Shown here piece after piece: positions 54,963-64,000 of a DNA stretch of 64,000 nt. The notes below the pieces were generated by a model. It had not been told where the DNA came from. It saw only the letters and a program-made list of their open reading frames with translations, and did no database searches. The position numbers and the translations under genes were made by a program. Within the stretch, counting starts at the first letter, position 1. The number at the start of each line of letters is the position of its first letter. The stretch is from Paenibacillus sp. BIC5C1 (lineage in GTDB: Bacteria > Bacillota > Bacilli > Paenibacillales > Paenibacillaceae): NCBI RefSeq assembly GCF_032399705.1, contig NZ_CP135922.1, positions 6,324,001 to 6,388,000 on the forward strand. The letters run 5' to 3'.

Positions 54963-57515
54963 TCATTCTGCACCTGGTAGATTGCCGACAGCTGGAACAA
55001 AACCCATTGCCTGTGTTGCCAGCTTGATCCGTTGACCCTGGAACTCATCATATATAGCAATGCTATAAGCACCACTACGTCGATCTTCAAAAACAACATC
55101 TTGAATCGCCCAATTCAAAAATTGGTTGTTACCTTCTTTCAAATCTTTGTCCAATACAATCTCTTTATCGAATACCTTTCCAGTAGGTTCAATCACTTGC
55201 ACAATAAGTTTGTGCTCACTTTCTGGCAAGTTCAACTCATTATTTCGTGCAGCATCATAATTCCATGAGAGGTTCACCGTTGATCCACCACTAAGAGAAG
55301 CTTTAAAGTCTCTCGTTTGAAGCGAGTAAGGATAGATTGCAAGATTTTTAATTGTGCTTAATGTGGACTCCTGATCAGGTTTAAGCTCGAATGAAGCTGC
55401 ATCTACATATCCGGCACCAGTACCAGTAGCCTCTTTCCCTGTGTTCTCCCCACTCACGGTCTCACCAATCAATAACCTCATATCGGAGACAACCGTTTTC
55501 CTCGGAATCTTGGACCACATAGTTACTAATGCAGAATCACTAGGCCCTGCTGGATAATCAATCTGTTTAACTGTTGTTTTGTAATACTCACCATTTTTGG
55601 ATTCGTAATATCCTGTTAATTTGGCTAGATCAATTTGCCGATCCTCAATATTTTTCACCTGAAGCTCCGTGTATACAATATCGGAAGACGTTCCTGGATA
55701 GATCAGTGTTCTTTTCACTTGAAGTTCAGATTTCTTTCCAGGTGTATTCAATGCATATTTAGTTCCCAACACTACTTGAGGAACCTGCGGGAGCTGTCCA
55801 ATGTGTGTAAGTCTAATCAATTCAGATGAATTTTCACCTACTACTTCAGACAATGCCACTTGTAATTGAGCTACATCCAAATTGGTAGGAAGTGAAGTTA
55901 ATAAATGTATATCGACCGACATCCCTGGTCCCAATAAAGCAGAATTTTGACTTACGAGCAGCTGAGTATTTGGTATATCTGCTGAATCTATTGATAACAT
56001 CCCTTTTAGCTCAGGAAGCTTAATTGTATTCGTAGATATATTACGTAAAGTTACTCTTGCTGACAGGACATCAGCGTTATCCCAAGGAAGACGCTGAACA
56101 GAATTCCATGTTACACCCAATGTTCCATTCTCAATCTGAAGTGTGCTCTCTGTACCAATGGACTGCTGCATGGAGTTGGCTTTGGGCAGGATGTATGTTC
56201 CAGCAGGATAGGAGAATTTAATCTCTTTGCTTTCCGTACCCTCTGCACCCTCAGCTTTTGGTGTATTCATAACCAATTTCAGTGTTCCATCTGCTTCATC
56301 GTAAGGCAAACTAAATGTCAGACGAACTAACCGCTCTTCATCCGGTTTCAACTTTAAATTATCCAGTGCCTTGGTAGACAACGGATAATCATTCCCTTTT
56401 TTGTTTTGAACGGAGAATTCATATTTAGGTACTAAAACTTCCCGTGAGCCTGTGTTTTTAAATTTGAAGTTAACGGTATAGTAATTATTGCCATGAGTCT
56501 GACTTACACTGACGTCTCCCACACTCGTAGCCATCTTGCCTTTATTGTCATCGAGCGTTATTGTATGGACCTTGCCAACCTTAATTTCTGTATTTTGCAG
56601 CGAATTTGATTTTGGCGTTTGCATGGTCGCGAGTGGAATAACCGATTTCTCAGCTTCATTTTCTTGAACCATAATAAGCTCAGCCCCATCCAGCTTTACC
56701 TTCTTGGGAACAGTTGTTATATAGTTTATGCTTTTGGACTCTTGAGGCTGTAAGCTGTACGTTGTATCGTTCGAATTCAGAGTAAGTGGGTAGCTGCTAC
56801 CACCTTTTGTTCTCAGAACCCACTTCACGTTCGGATTTTCCAATCCCTTATAGCCAACGTTATGCAGATTAATTTTCACACTTGCATAATTGGATGTGTC
56901 TGAGGCAGAGAATGTCTGTAAACCCTGAACTTTTATTTTTATTGGAATATCATTAATCCGTACCTTTTTGACTGTATTCACTGGGGTAGCCACCGTGTAC
57001 GAGGCAGGAATATTGATTTTTCCCAGAATGCTTTCATAATTTGGCTTGCTGAAGTCCCATTTTACAATTTCGAAATTCAGATTGCTGAGCTGTACGTTTT
57101 TTCCGACAGTCGTCACATATGTAACGGATAAGGTAGAGCCAGCAGCAACACTCTTTTTCTCTGCATCTTGCGTCAGCAATTTGGAAGTATAGATCGTTCC
57201 TCCCTTACTTCGCACCTTTGTCCAGTAATCAACTAACTGCAAACTTTTTTTCTCATTGTTAGTGTATGTGAGGGTATACGTAATAAGCTTGCCTTCGTCT
57301 TGTGTTAACACGTTTACATCAGTAATTTTGACATTAATTTTGGTTGATAGTTTAACAGCCGGAAGATTAGCCAACGTTTTAACAGCTTTTTGAGCTTGAG
57401 CTGTCTTATTAGAAGAAGCTGCAGCTCTAACAATCTGAAGATCGTCAATCCATAAAGTATGAGTCATACCCAATACAGCACCTACGACTATGAATTTCTT
57501 CAATTTTTTATTCAC
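54963..57515 (-). CDS. Large exported protein with five divergent Ig-like repeats
   Basis: 850 residues. Signal-like N-terminus (KKLKKFIVVGAVLGMTHTLW). By eye it contains five repeats of roughly 100-140 residues sharing the pattern hydrophobic-strand, Asn-x-Gly/Glu turn, a YxL or YPL strand, a P/G-rich turn and a ...TxxP... strand; examples begin YTLTYTNNEKKSLQL, VKINLHNVGYKGLEN, VNFKFKNTGSREVLV, ARVTLRNISTNTIKL and TELQVKNIEDRQIDL. A C-terminal FN3-like domain (NLSWNYDAARNNEL) follows. No SLH domain. The GTG at 57515 follows GGAGG by five bases. No function can be assigned; an exported structural or adhesive role is inferred. Confidence 0.8.
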   Translation of the reverse strand: MNKKLKKFIVVGAVLGMTHTLWIDDLQIVRAAASSNKTAQAQKAVKTLANLPAVKLSTKINVKITDVNVLTQDEGKLITYTLTYTNNEKKSLQLVDYWTKVRSKGGTIYTSKLLTQDAEKKSVAAGSTLSVTYVTTVGKNVQLSNLNFEIVKWDFSKPNYESILGKINIPASYTVATPVNTVKKVRINDIPIKIKVQGLQTFSASDTSNYASVKINLHNVGYKGLENPNVKWVLRTKGGSSYPLTLNSNDTTYSLQPQESKSINYITTVPKKVKLDGAELIMVQENEAEKSVIPLATMQTPKSNSLQNTEIKVGKVHTITLDDNKGKMATSVGDVSVSQTHGNNYYTVNFKFKNTGSREVLVPKYEFSVQNKKGNDYPLSTKALDNLKLKPDEERLVRLTFSLPYDEADGTLKLVMNTPKAEGAEGTESKEIKFSYPAGTYILPKANSMQQSIGTESTLQIENGTLGVTWNSVQRLPWDNADVLSARVTLRNISTNTIKLPELKGMLSIDSADIPNTQLLVSQNSALLGPGMSVDIHLLTSLPTNLDVAQLQVALSEVVGENSSELIRLTHIGQLPQVPQVVLGTKYALNTPGKKSELQVKRTLIYPGTSSDIVYTELQVKNIEDRQIDLAKLTGYYESKNGEYYKTTVKQIDYPAGPSDSALVTMWSKIPRKTVVSDMRLLIGETVSGENTGKEATGTGAGYVDAASFELKPDQESTLSTIKNLAIYPYSLQTRDFKASLSGGSTVNLSWNYDAARNNELNLPESEHKLIVQVIEPTGKVFDKEIVLDKDLKEGNNQFLNWAIQDVVFEDRRSGAYSIAIYDEFQGQRIKLATQAMGFVPAVGNLPGAE

Positions 57516-57660
57516 AAGAACCTCCAATATAAAAAATAGACAGTAAATTTGAAATCACTTTACTCATTAAACGTTAAAATGAACATCTTAGTTGCATCGT
57601 TATCTTTATTTTATAGCATAATTCCAGAATATGTATAACAATAATGATACTATTTTGAAT

Positions 57661-57692
57661 GAATAAAAAAGACCTCCCAAGGGAGGTCTTTA
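57661..57692 (-). terminator. Terminator of the S-layer gene
   Basis: Minus strand AAAGACCTCCC-TT-GGGAGGTCTTT followed by TTTTTATT. Confidence 0.9.
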
Positions 57693-57708
57693 GGTTGAAA
57701 TAATAATA

Positions 57709-60591
57709 TTATTTCAGGTTAGAAACGAGATCAGATACATCGAAAGTAGTCAAAGCGTTTTTATCAGCAGATTTATCTGTGATTGCTTTGGAACCAGCAT
57801 TGTTAGATCCGTTGAAAGATACGGAAACATAATCAGTAGCTGCTGGTGCAACATCAAATTTGATGTACAGTTTATTAGGGTTAACAGTATCAACACCTAC
57901 AGTAAAGTCTGTAGTTTTAGTGTCATTAACTGTTACAGTGAACAATCTCTTAACAGCTGCTTGAGTTACCAAGTCACTGTTAATTTGCAGATCTTCACTT
58001 GCTGTAACATAAAGATAAGTTGCTTGTGTTGCTGAGAATGCAGCAGAAGCTTCATCAACCTCAGGTTTAATTTGGTCTTTAACTGTTACTCCAACAGTTA
58101 CATTGTTACCAAATGTATCCTGTGCTGCACCTGCTTCTACATTGATTGCTCCAGTGAAATCAGCAGCAAGTTTGTTGGCATCGGAGAACGTAAGTGTCAA
58201 CGTTTTACGATCGTTGCTCAAGCTGTAGTTGCTTGGTTTTTTGCCATCTACAGTGAATCCAGTAGGATTTACAAAGGAGATCGCAGCGTTAAATTCAATT
58301 GTTACAGAAGTTCTGCTAGTTGCATAAGCGGAAGTTGCTGCTACAGAAGAAGTACCAATTGTCGATCTCAACTGGTAAGATCCACCTTCAGTAATATATT
58401 CTCCATCAGCATTAGCAATGTAGCTTGCTGTCAGAATTGAACCATTATTTACAGTAAGACTGGATGGTTTGTTGTCAAGAGAAATACGAACAGTATTAGC
58501 AGAAACCAACTCTACATCAGAAGCGTAGGTAGTGATTGCTGTGCCACCAACTGTGTATTTTTCAGGCTCCAAAGCGCTTCCTGTACCACTAGTTGCAACG
58601 TTAGTGTTGTACTCTACATACACATATCCATTAGCAATCCAAGAGCGATCAATTTTACCAACTCTTGCTTCAGCGCCATTTACTACAAGAGCGTACGGCA
58701 ACAGTGTGTTTGCAATTGTTGAAGTATCTTGAATACCAGATACAGTCAGAGTGTACGTATCATCACCAATGGATTTACCAAGGTTCACACTAACTGTTTT
58801 ATTAGTGCTGTTGTACTCAATAGCACCAGTAGGATATCCGTAAGTGTTGATTCCAGTAATGCTAGCAATCTTACCATCTTTATCAGTTAGAACGTAGTTA
58901 GAACGTGTTTCGGCAGAAGTTCTGGATACGTCTTTGCTGAATTTCAATGTTGCAATGTAGTTACCATTAGCATCTTGAGCAAAGCCTGTGGATACAACTG
59001 TTGGACGAGTAGTATCCAAAGTTGGTGTTACTGTAGTTGTACGATCAGCAGAATTATCGCTGTAATCTCTTACACCTTTAAGTGTAATTGCATTCTCAGA
59101 CAAGTTCAGGTTGTTAGCGAACGTCAGAGTCACTTTGTTGTCAGAAACAGAGATGCTTGCAGAGTTGGAAGTAGTATTAGCATAAGCGCTAGTTACATTT
59201 TTAACTGGCTCATTGAATGTCACTACTACTTTTTTCAGATCCGTAGAAGTTACAGATGTTACTTCTGGAGCTGCAGTATCAACAGTTGCTGTGAATTTGT
59301 TATCAACAGGAACGATTGTCAGACCAGAGAAATCTTGAACTTTACTTACTGTCAACGTGTGTTCGCCTTCAGTCAGGTTAGTTGTCAAGATTACTGTATC
59401 TGGATAGCTGTAGCTTACAGAAGCTGCAACAACATTGCCATCTACACGGTAGTTACCAGAAACAGCAGCTTGACTTCTATCAACTGGCTCACTGAATTTA
59501 ATTTTAATTGCTTTAGTTCCCAGGGCAGTTACAGATTCAACAGTTGGAATTGTAACATCAGCTGGAGTAAAGCTTACTGTTTGTGAGAAAGTTTTAGTAG
59601 CGTCAGCATTTTTAACGTTAGCAATTTTGAGGTCAGTTGCTCTTTGAGAATTCAAAGCACTACCGTCCGCCAAAAGCAAAGTTACAGAAGTTTTGTCATC
59701 AGACAATGTAGCACTATCAATTGTTTTGTTAGCAATCGTGTAGTTACTTACTTCAGTAGCTGTAGTTTCATCAACAGTACCGTCAAATGTTACAACAACT
59801 TGTTTCAGGTTTCCAGCTTTAACAGATTGAACTGCTTGAGCTACAGTTGTTTTGTAAGTTACTTTTTCAGTGAAAGATTTATCTTTGTAAGTAAATTTCA
59901 CTTCAGTTTCTTTGTTGGCTTCGAGAGCTTTATCCAAAGTCACTTTAACGGATTCGCCGTCACTCATTTTGAAAGTAACAACTTTACCAGCTTCAGTTAC
60001 ATCGTAAGAAGCAACTTTCAAGCTTTGCTCTTGATCAATTGCGTAAGCAGCGCCTACAAGCAATTGACGGGAAGCATTGGATTGGAAGTTCAAGCTGGAA
60101 TCAAGCAGACCAGCGTTGATAGCTGCTTGAACATAACCTTTAGCCCAAGCTGTTGCTGAGTTGTTAGTTTCAGTTGGAACTTCGAGATCCAAAGCGATTG
60201 TCAGAACTTTCGCCATTTCTTCGATAGTTACTTTACCGTTGAAGTCGAAGATTTTCTTCTCAACGTTTTTACCTTCCATAATGCCTGCAGCTGTTACTGC
60301 TTCAATGTAAGGAGCAGCCCAGTTTTTAGCATTGTAGTTTTTATCGTTGTAAGAATAAACACCAGTAATTTCTTTCAGACCAAGCAATTTAGTGATAACT
60401 TTTGCGAACTCAGCGCGAGTCATCTCTTTGTCCAAACCAGCTGTTCCATCTGGGTAACCAGTGAAAACACCTTTTGCTTTCAATGCATCAAACTGTTGTT
60501 GTGGTGAAACTGCTGTATCACCGAATGCTACAGATGCAAACATCGAGAATGCCATTGCTGTAGACAATGCTACGGATAAAATTTTCTTCAT
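57709..60591 (-). CDS. Probable main S-layer protein (SLH + repeats)
   Basis: 960 residues from ATG 60591. Signal peptide MKKILSVALSTAMAFSMFASVAFG. Three N-terminal SLH domains (residues about 28-205: GYPDGTAGLDKEMTRAEFAK; WAAPYIEAVTAAGIMEG; WAKGYVQAAINAGLLD), then Ig-like repeats of the SbsA type over the rest (VKIKFSEPVDRS, VVVTFNEPVKN, TLKFSKDVSR). Low Cys/Trp and high Thr/Ser/Val content fits an S-layer. An in-frame upstream ATG at 60663 with its own ribosome-binding site would add 24 residues. A strong terminator and promoter region frame it. Confidence 0.9.
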   Translation of the reverse strand: MKKILSVALSTAMAFSMFASVAFGDTAVSPQQQFDALKAKGVFTGYPDGTAGLDKEMTRAEFAKVITKLLGLKEITGVYSYNDKNYNAKNWAAPYIEAVTAAGIMEGKNVEKKIFDFNGKVTIEEMAKVLTIALDLEVPTETNNSATAWAKGYVQAAINAGLLDSSLNFQSNASRQLLVGAAYAIDQEQSLKVASYDVTEAGKVVTFKMSDGESVKVTLDKALEANKETEVKFTYKDKSFTEKVTYKTTVAQAVQSVKAGNLKQVVVTFDGTVDETTATEVSNYTIANKTIDSATLSDDKTSVTLLLADGSALNSQRATDLKIANVKNADATKTFSQTVSFTPADVTIPTVESVTALGTKAIKIKFSEPVDRSQAAVSGNYRVDGNVVAASVSYSYPDTVILTTNLTEGEHTLTVSKVQDFSGLTIVPVDNKFTATVDTAAPEVTSVTSTDLKKVVVTFNEPVKNVTSAYANTTSNSASISVSDNKVTLTFANNLNLSENAITLKGVRDYSDNSADRTTTVTPTLDTTRPTVVSTGFAQDANGNYIATLKFSKDVSRTSAETRSNYVLTDKDGKIASITGINTYGYPTGAIEYNSTNKTVSVNLGKSIGDDTYTLTVSGIQDTSTIANTLLPYALVVNGAEARVGKIDRSWIANGYVYVEYNTNVATSGTGSALEPEKYTVGGTAITTYASDVELVSANTVRISLDNKPSSLTVNNGSILTASYIANADGEYITEGGSYQLRSTIGTSSVAATSAYATSRTSVTIEFNAAISFVNPTGFTVDGKKPSNYSLSNDRKTLTLTFSDANKLAADFTGAINVEAGAAQDTFGNNVTVGVTVKDQIKPEVDEASAAFSATQATYLYVTASEDLQINSDLVTQAAVKRLFTVTVNDTKTTDFTVGVDTVNPNKLYIKFDVAPAATDYVSVSFNGSNNAGSKAITDKSADKNALTTFDVSDLVSNLK

Positions 60592-60602
60592 AACCTTTTT
60601 TT

Positions 60603-60684
60603 CTCCTCCTTGGGCGTTCATAACATGGGAATTTTCTTTAATAGTTTCGCTCGTGTTCCTCATATATTGTTGCACCCCCTTTCC
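60603..60684 (-). promoter_or_regulatory. Tandem ribosome-binding sites of the S-layer gene
   Basis: GGAGGAG (60603-60609) serves ATG 60591 and GGGGG (60675-60679) serves the in-frame ATG 60663; both spacings are about 11 bases. The peptide between the two starts (MRNTSETIKENSHVMNAQGG...) has no signal-peptide character. Confidence 0.65.
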
Positions 60685-60800
60685 AGAGTCCTGAGCAAGT
60701 TAATATAAATGATGTCTGTGAGCATATCACAGAAACTTGTAAACAATCATAATAATAGAACCATACGAAAATAGAGTAGTTTCCTAATCCTACCTAACGT

Positions 60801-60829
60801 ATTATACAATGGGTTACTCTCGCCGTAAA
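60801..60829 (-). promoter_or_regulatory. Putative S-layer gene promoter
   Basis: Minus strand -35 TTTACG (60824-60829), 17-base spacer, -10 TATAAT (60801-60806). It gives a leader of about 200 bases. No gene is seen in 60830-61133. Confidence 0.5.
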
Positions 60830-61133
60830 GCAATTTTTTCTAATAAATAGACAAGATTCTTCACGAGGTCATTCTTGGTAAGAGGCCCAATGTTTTTGAC
60901 TCTACATCTTAAACGCAGCAGATTTCAAAAAGTTGCGGATTCCTCAAAAAAAGTTTTGAACTTATTTATGTATTGATACAGTGCGGGTAATTTGATGTTC
61001 AAAACCATAAATTCAATAGAGATAAAGCAAGCTGCGTGAAATTATATGGTGTATGAATGAAAGGGGACGTTTATTTATACCCGCAAACCCGCTCCATGAA
61101 GCGACAAATTCTTCTAAATGTAAAATATAAATA

Positions 61134-61159
61134 AAAGGCATTCCATATGGAATGCCTTT
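61134..61159. terminator. Terminator after the small helical protein gene
   Basis: Perfect 26-base palindrome AAAGGCATTCC-ATAT-GGAATGCCTTT; T-rich tail on the minus strand. Confidence 0.82.
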
Positions 61160-61181
61160 CGTAAAGTTTCGTTTCTATGCC

Positions 61182-61523
61182 TTAGCGAATTTTCATCGCA
61201 AGATCAATAATTTGAGAACGCATATTCGGATCACTGTTCAATCTTAGATACATGTCATCAATAGGTTGTCTATTTTCCCGGTACGTCTTTTCATGCTTCA
61301 TCGTGGTGTGAGACCATTCAATCAAGTCATTCTCAGCCAAAACCAAATTGTTATACGCATCATGGAAGCCAGTCGCCTGTACAAGCCCTTCCATCACTTC
61401 TTGGGAAACTTCCTGTGTTTTACGTGTATCTTCTATTTTCTTCTCCAGAATGACTGCTTGTTTCTCGAACTGTGTCTTTGCTTTCATGTAGCCCAGCTGG
61501 GCTTTCGAATAAATCGGTTTCAT
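61182..61523 (-). CDS. Small helical protein of unknown function
   Basis: 113 residues, predicted almost entirely helical and probably coiled-coil (KAKTQFEKQAVILEKKIEDTRKTQEVSQEVMEG; ENDLIEWSHTTMKHEKTYRE). No signal peptide, membrane segment or known motif. ATG at 61523 follows GAGGGTG. Monocistronic between two SLH-protein genes. Not recognised. Confidence 0.7.
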   Translation of the reverse strand: MKPIYSKAQLGYMKAKTQFEKQAVILEKKIEDTRKTQEVSQEVMEGLVQATGFHDAYNNLVLAENDLIEWSHTTMKHEKTYRENRQPIDDMYLRLNSDPNMRSQIIDLAMKIR

Positions 61524-61661
61524 TAGCTAACTTCACCCTCTAGATCATTGTGTATTTACCGCTATTGTATCTTAAACTCTAGTGAATTACAAAAATAGTT
61601 ATTGGTAAAATAAATATTTCTTCTATTATAAATGTGATTTATACAGCTGATTTACAGTTAC

Positions 61662-61698
61662 AAAAAGACCCGACCCTTTATCACAAGGGACAGGTCCT
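61662..61698 (-). terminator. Terminator of the right-edge SLH gene
   Basis: Minus strand GGACCTGTCCCTTGTG...AAAGGGTCGGGTC stem (two small mismatches) followed by five T. Confidence 0.7.
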
Positions 61699-61728
61699 TC
61701 CAATAATGCTCAGTTGTTCTTACATTAA

Positions 61729-64000
61729 TTAACTCAAGTTTTTAGGAAATAGCTTAGTACTCTTTTTCAATAACTCTACAGCAATTTTTGCCGCTTCAGC
61801 GCGGGTCAAGTTTCCTTTGGGGTTAAACTGATAAAGTTGCTTGCTGGAGCCTGCAACAGTTACTGGATTCCCCTCCATGATCTTCTGCTTGCTTACTGCC
61901 TCAATGGCAGGACGAGCATAATAGTCAATTACCGTAGAATCCGTAAATGATTTAGCCAAGCTAGCTGACAGTTTACTATTATTGGCTGAGAGCTTCAGAC
62001 TCATAGCTCGGGCGATCATAACTGCTGCCTGCTCCCGAGTTACGCGTTGATCAGCTCCAAAGAAGCCATCACTAAGACCCTGGACAATACCTGCACGAGC
62101 AGCCGTCTCAATGGAAGCATAATCCCATGTTGTCGACACTGATGATGGCACAATGTCATAGAACGTTTGATTGTTATCGTAGTTCAACGGCAGACTAAGA
62201 CCTTTAACGAGTAAAGTAGCGAACTCTCCACGTGTTGTTTGATCATCTGAACCAAACTCATTGTAACGAAGATTATTCATAATCCCTTTAGAGTAAAGTG
62301 CATTCAACAAATTACGTCCCCATGGATGGTTTGTAATATCGGTGTAGCTCTTGCTCAATTTCATAACTTTATAATATCCGAACTCGTCGAAAGGTACAGT
62401 GATGGTATGTTTTTTCGTATCCACTTCACCACCAATATTTTGCCAAACACCTTTGTCAGTGTATTTAAATACGGATATTGTAGACCCAACTTCATCTACA
62501 ATCGTTGAATCATAATTCAATTTAAGCGTTCCGCGGTTGGATGGGACCAATTTGCGTTCTGCTGGAATCTGGGTGAAATACAACTGATCCAAATAATATG
62601 GTGGCAATCCATTAGTACCAGCTTTGTAGCCATTGTCTCCCTTATTTCCTTGCTCACCTATTCCACCATTAATCCAATAAATATCAGATACGAGCGTAAA
62701 GTTGCTGGTATTTAACGTCGAGTTGAAATATAAAACCAGATTGTCCGGGATAATAATTGTACTTTCCCCGTTCTCACTTCGTCCATCGGTGTTAACGTTA
62801 ATGATGTTACCATAATCATTTCTGCGCTCAACAACGCCATCTTTGGGATCAGCGATTCCAAACAGCAGCTTGTTGTCTGGATAAAACTTGGTTACCCCGT
62901 TACCCACTTGTGTAGCAGACTGTAGCAATGTCCCTTTTGGGAAGGACAATTCCAGTTCTTTATTAAACACGCTATATTTTGTGCTCACAGTTGGTGCCAT
63001 GTACTGACTATCAATGGTCACTGTACCCGTATAATAGACATTGATTGTGTCATTAATTGTCCCACCATCACGAATAACCTGAATCTTTATGGCGTTTGTT
63101 TTGTTTGCTTTAAGACCTACATAGTCGTATACGAAACGATCTTCGATATCTGAACGACGAGTTGCTGGTTGCTTATCAATGAGAACTTGCGTAGCTCCTT
63201 CCGCCTCGATATCGAAACGAATAAAGTTTTTATTTACAACGATTTGGTCGCCTACAGTTGGCTGTGGAGCCAAAATTCGATAGGACGATGCCTCTCTCAG
63301 AATTTCCAGTCGTTGTGTTGATCTGGCTCCTGTACTGTTAATTAGTTCAACCGTGTATACATGGCTTCCAGGGGCATCAAATTCAATATCTTTAATCCGG
63401 AGAATGAACTCATCCTGGTCACCGGCATAGTCAAAATTATAACTTTTCCCATTAAAGGTAAATGTATTCGAGTATCTTACAGCCGTGTCGCTCTTATGCA
63501 TATCAGGGAAATTACTACTGGTAAACATCACGTCAGACCCGAATTTCAAATTAATTGTCTGGGCTCCACCACCGCGAAGGACCAAATCGTACTTTTCTTC
63601 ACTGGTTACATATTTATCCGTTCGATATGCAAATTCTGGTGTAACTGAGAAAATATTAGACAGTTCCGTTTTGGTATACTCTGATACCTCATCGTGGGTA
63701 AAGAGCTGGCGCGCATCATTCGGAATCAGCACCGGCATAAAGGCATCGATATTGGAAACATTAGAGTCAATAATATATATCCGCAGTTCTTTACGAATCT
63801 CAATCAGATTGCCTCCCGCATCGGAGGAAGTACCTGTCAATACGATTGTATTTTCACCATATACTACCGGACCTTTACGATCAATATCAAATTTGAGTTT
63901 AAACACACCTACTTTCTTCTTGTCACTGTTTGTTTCAACTTCCATCCACGTGGACCAATCTGCTCCAGGATGCTGATCAACTCCATTGACGAAAACTTGT
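61729..64000 (-). CDS. SLH-anchored surface protein, N-terminus outside the window
   Basis: At least 757 residues are visible; the frame stays open to the right edge (QVFVNGVDQHPGADWSTWMEVE), so the start lies beyond 64000. The visible part is beta-rich with Ig-like repeats (GKSYNFDYAGDQDEFILRI; GARSTQRLEILREASSYRI), a Gly/Asn-rich segment (WINGGIGEQGNKGDNGYK), then three C-terminal SLH domains (QTTRGEFATLLVKGL; VTREQAAVMIARAM; LTRAEAAKIAVELLKK) that would bind the secondary wall polymer. Role unknown. Confidence 0.85.
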   Translation of the reverse strand, partial: QVFVNGVDQHPGADWSTWMEVETNSDKKKVGVFKLKFDIDRKGPVVYGENTIVLTGTSSDAGGNLIEIRKELRIYIIDSNVSNIDAFMPVLIPNDARQLFTHDEVSEYTKTELSNIFSVTPEFAYRTDKYVTSEEKYDLVLRGGGAQTINLKFGSDVMFTSSNFPDMHKSDTAVRYSNTFTFNGKSYNFDYAGDQDEFILRIKDIEFDAPGSHVYTVELINSTGARSTQRLEILREASSYRILAPQPTVGDQIVVNKNFIRFDIEAEGATQVLIDKQPATRRSDIEDRFVYDYVGLKANKTNAIKIQVIRDGGTINDTINVYYTGTVTIDSQYMAPTVSTKYSVFNKELELSFPKGTLLQSATQVGNGVTKFYPDNKLLFGIADPKDGVVERRNDYGNIINVNTDGRSENGESTIIIPDNLVLYFNSTLNTSNFTLVSDIYWINGGIGEQGNKGDNGYKAGTNGLPPYYLDQLYFTQIPAERKLVPSNRGTLKLNYDSTIVDEVGSTISVFKYTDKGVWQNIGGEVDTKKHTITVPFDEFGYYKVMKLSKSYTDITNHPWGRNLLNALYSKGIMNNLRYNEFGSDDQTTRGEFATLLVKGLSLPLNYDNNQTFYDIVPSSVSTTWDYASIETAARAGIVQGLSDGFFGADQRVTREQAAVMIARAMSLKLSANNSKLSASLAKSFTDSTVIDYYARPAIEAVSKQKIMEGNPVTVAGSSKQLYQFNPKGNLTRAEAAKIAVELLKKSTKLFPKNLS

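Overview
The window comes from a spore-forming, motile, naturally competent-type Firmicute, most likely a Paenibacillus. The reasons are an alpha/beta small acid-soluble spore protein, ComFA/ComFC/YvyF, DegS/DegU, a peritrichous-type flagellar filament cluster with the FliW-CsrA-Hag module, several S-layer-homology (SLH) proteins, and a programmed-frameshift prfB of Gram-positive type. This is inference from gene content; no rRNA or tRNA gene lies in the window.

Layout. 1-1320: the start of a YhbD-like MerR-type regulator (cut by the left edge) and a divergent esterase. 1357-10580: a complete arginine branch on the minus strand, argC-argJ-argB-argD-argF-argG-argH, read from an argC promoter near 10.7 kb. 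Its gaps carry copies of a hairpin-rich intergenic repeat. 10.9-19.6 kb: housekeeping genes (cardiolipin synthase, YitT-type membrane protein, prfB with +1 frameshift, secA, long-form hpf, cold-shock protein).

19.9-30.6 kb: an AT-rich island of glycosyltransferases and CDP-glycerol glycerophosphotransferases, most with C-terminal TPR-like tails, together with a TagD-type cytidylyltransferase, a small alpha/beta hydrolase, one transferase paralogue that has lost its catalytic motifs, and a decayed IS3-family element. It directly abuts the flagellar filament genes, so I propose a flagellin- or surface-modification locus, possibly using glycerol phosphate. This is the best candidate here for an undescribed system.

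30.6-38.8 kb: late flagellar genes, all on the minus strand: yvyF, flgM-flgN-flgK-flgL-fliW-csrA, hag, flaG-fliD-fliS-fliT. hag has a sigma-D promoter and a leader with a textbook CsrA site. 39.2-42.3 kb: comFA-comFC, both enlarged by low-complexity or GC-rich extensions. 42.8-45.4 kb: a small membrane protein, then degS-degU.

45.5-64 kb: cell-surface region. It holds an exported phosphodiester-glycosidase (NAGPA-type) protein with copper-amine-oxidase-N-type repeats, a giant SLH protein with Ig-like/SwmB-like repeats, metK and a spore protein, two exported proteins of unknown function, the probable main S-layer protein with tandem in-frame starts, a small helical protein, and a further SLH protein cut by the right edge.
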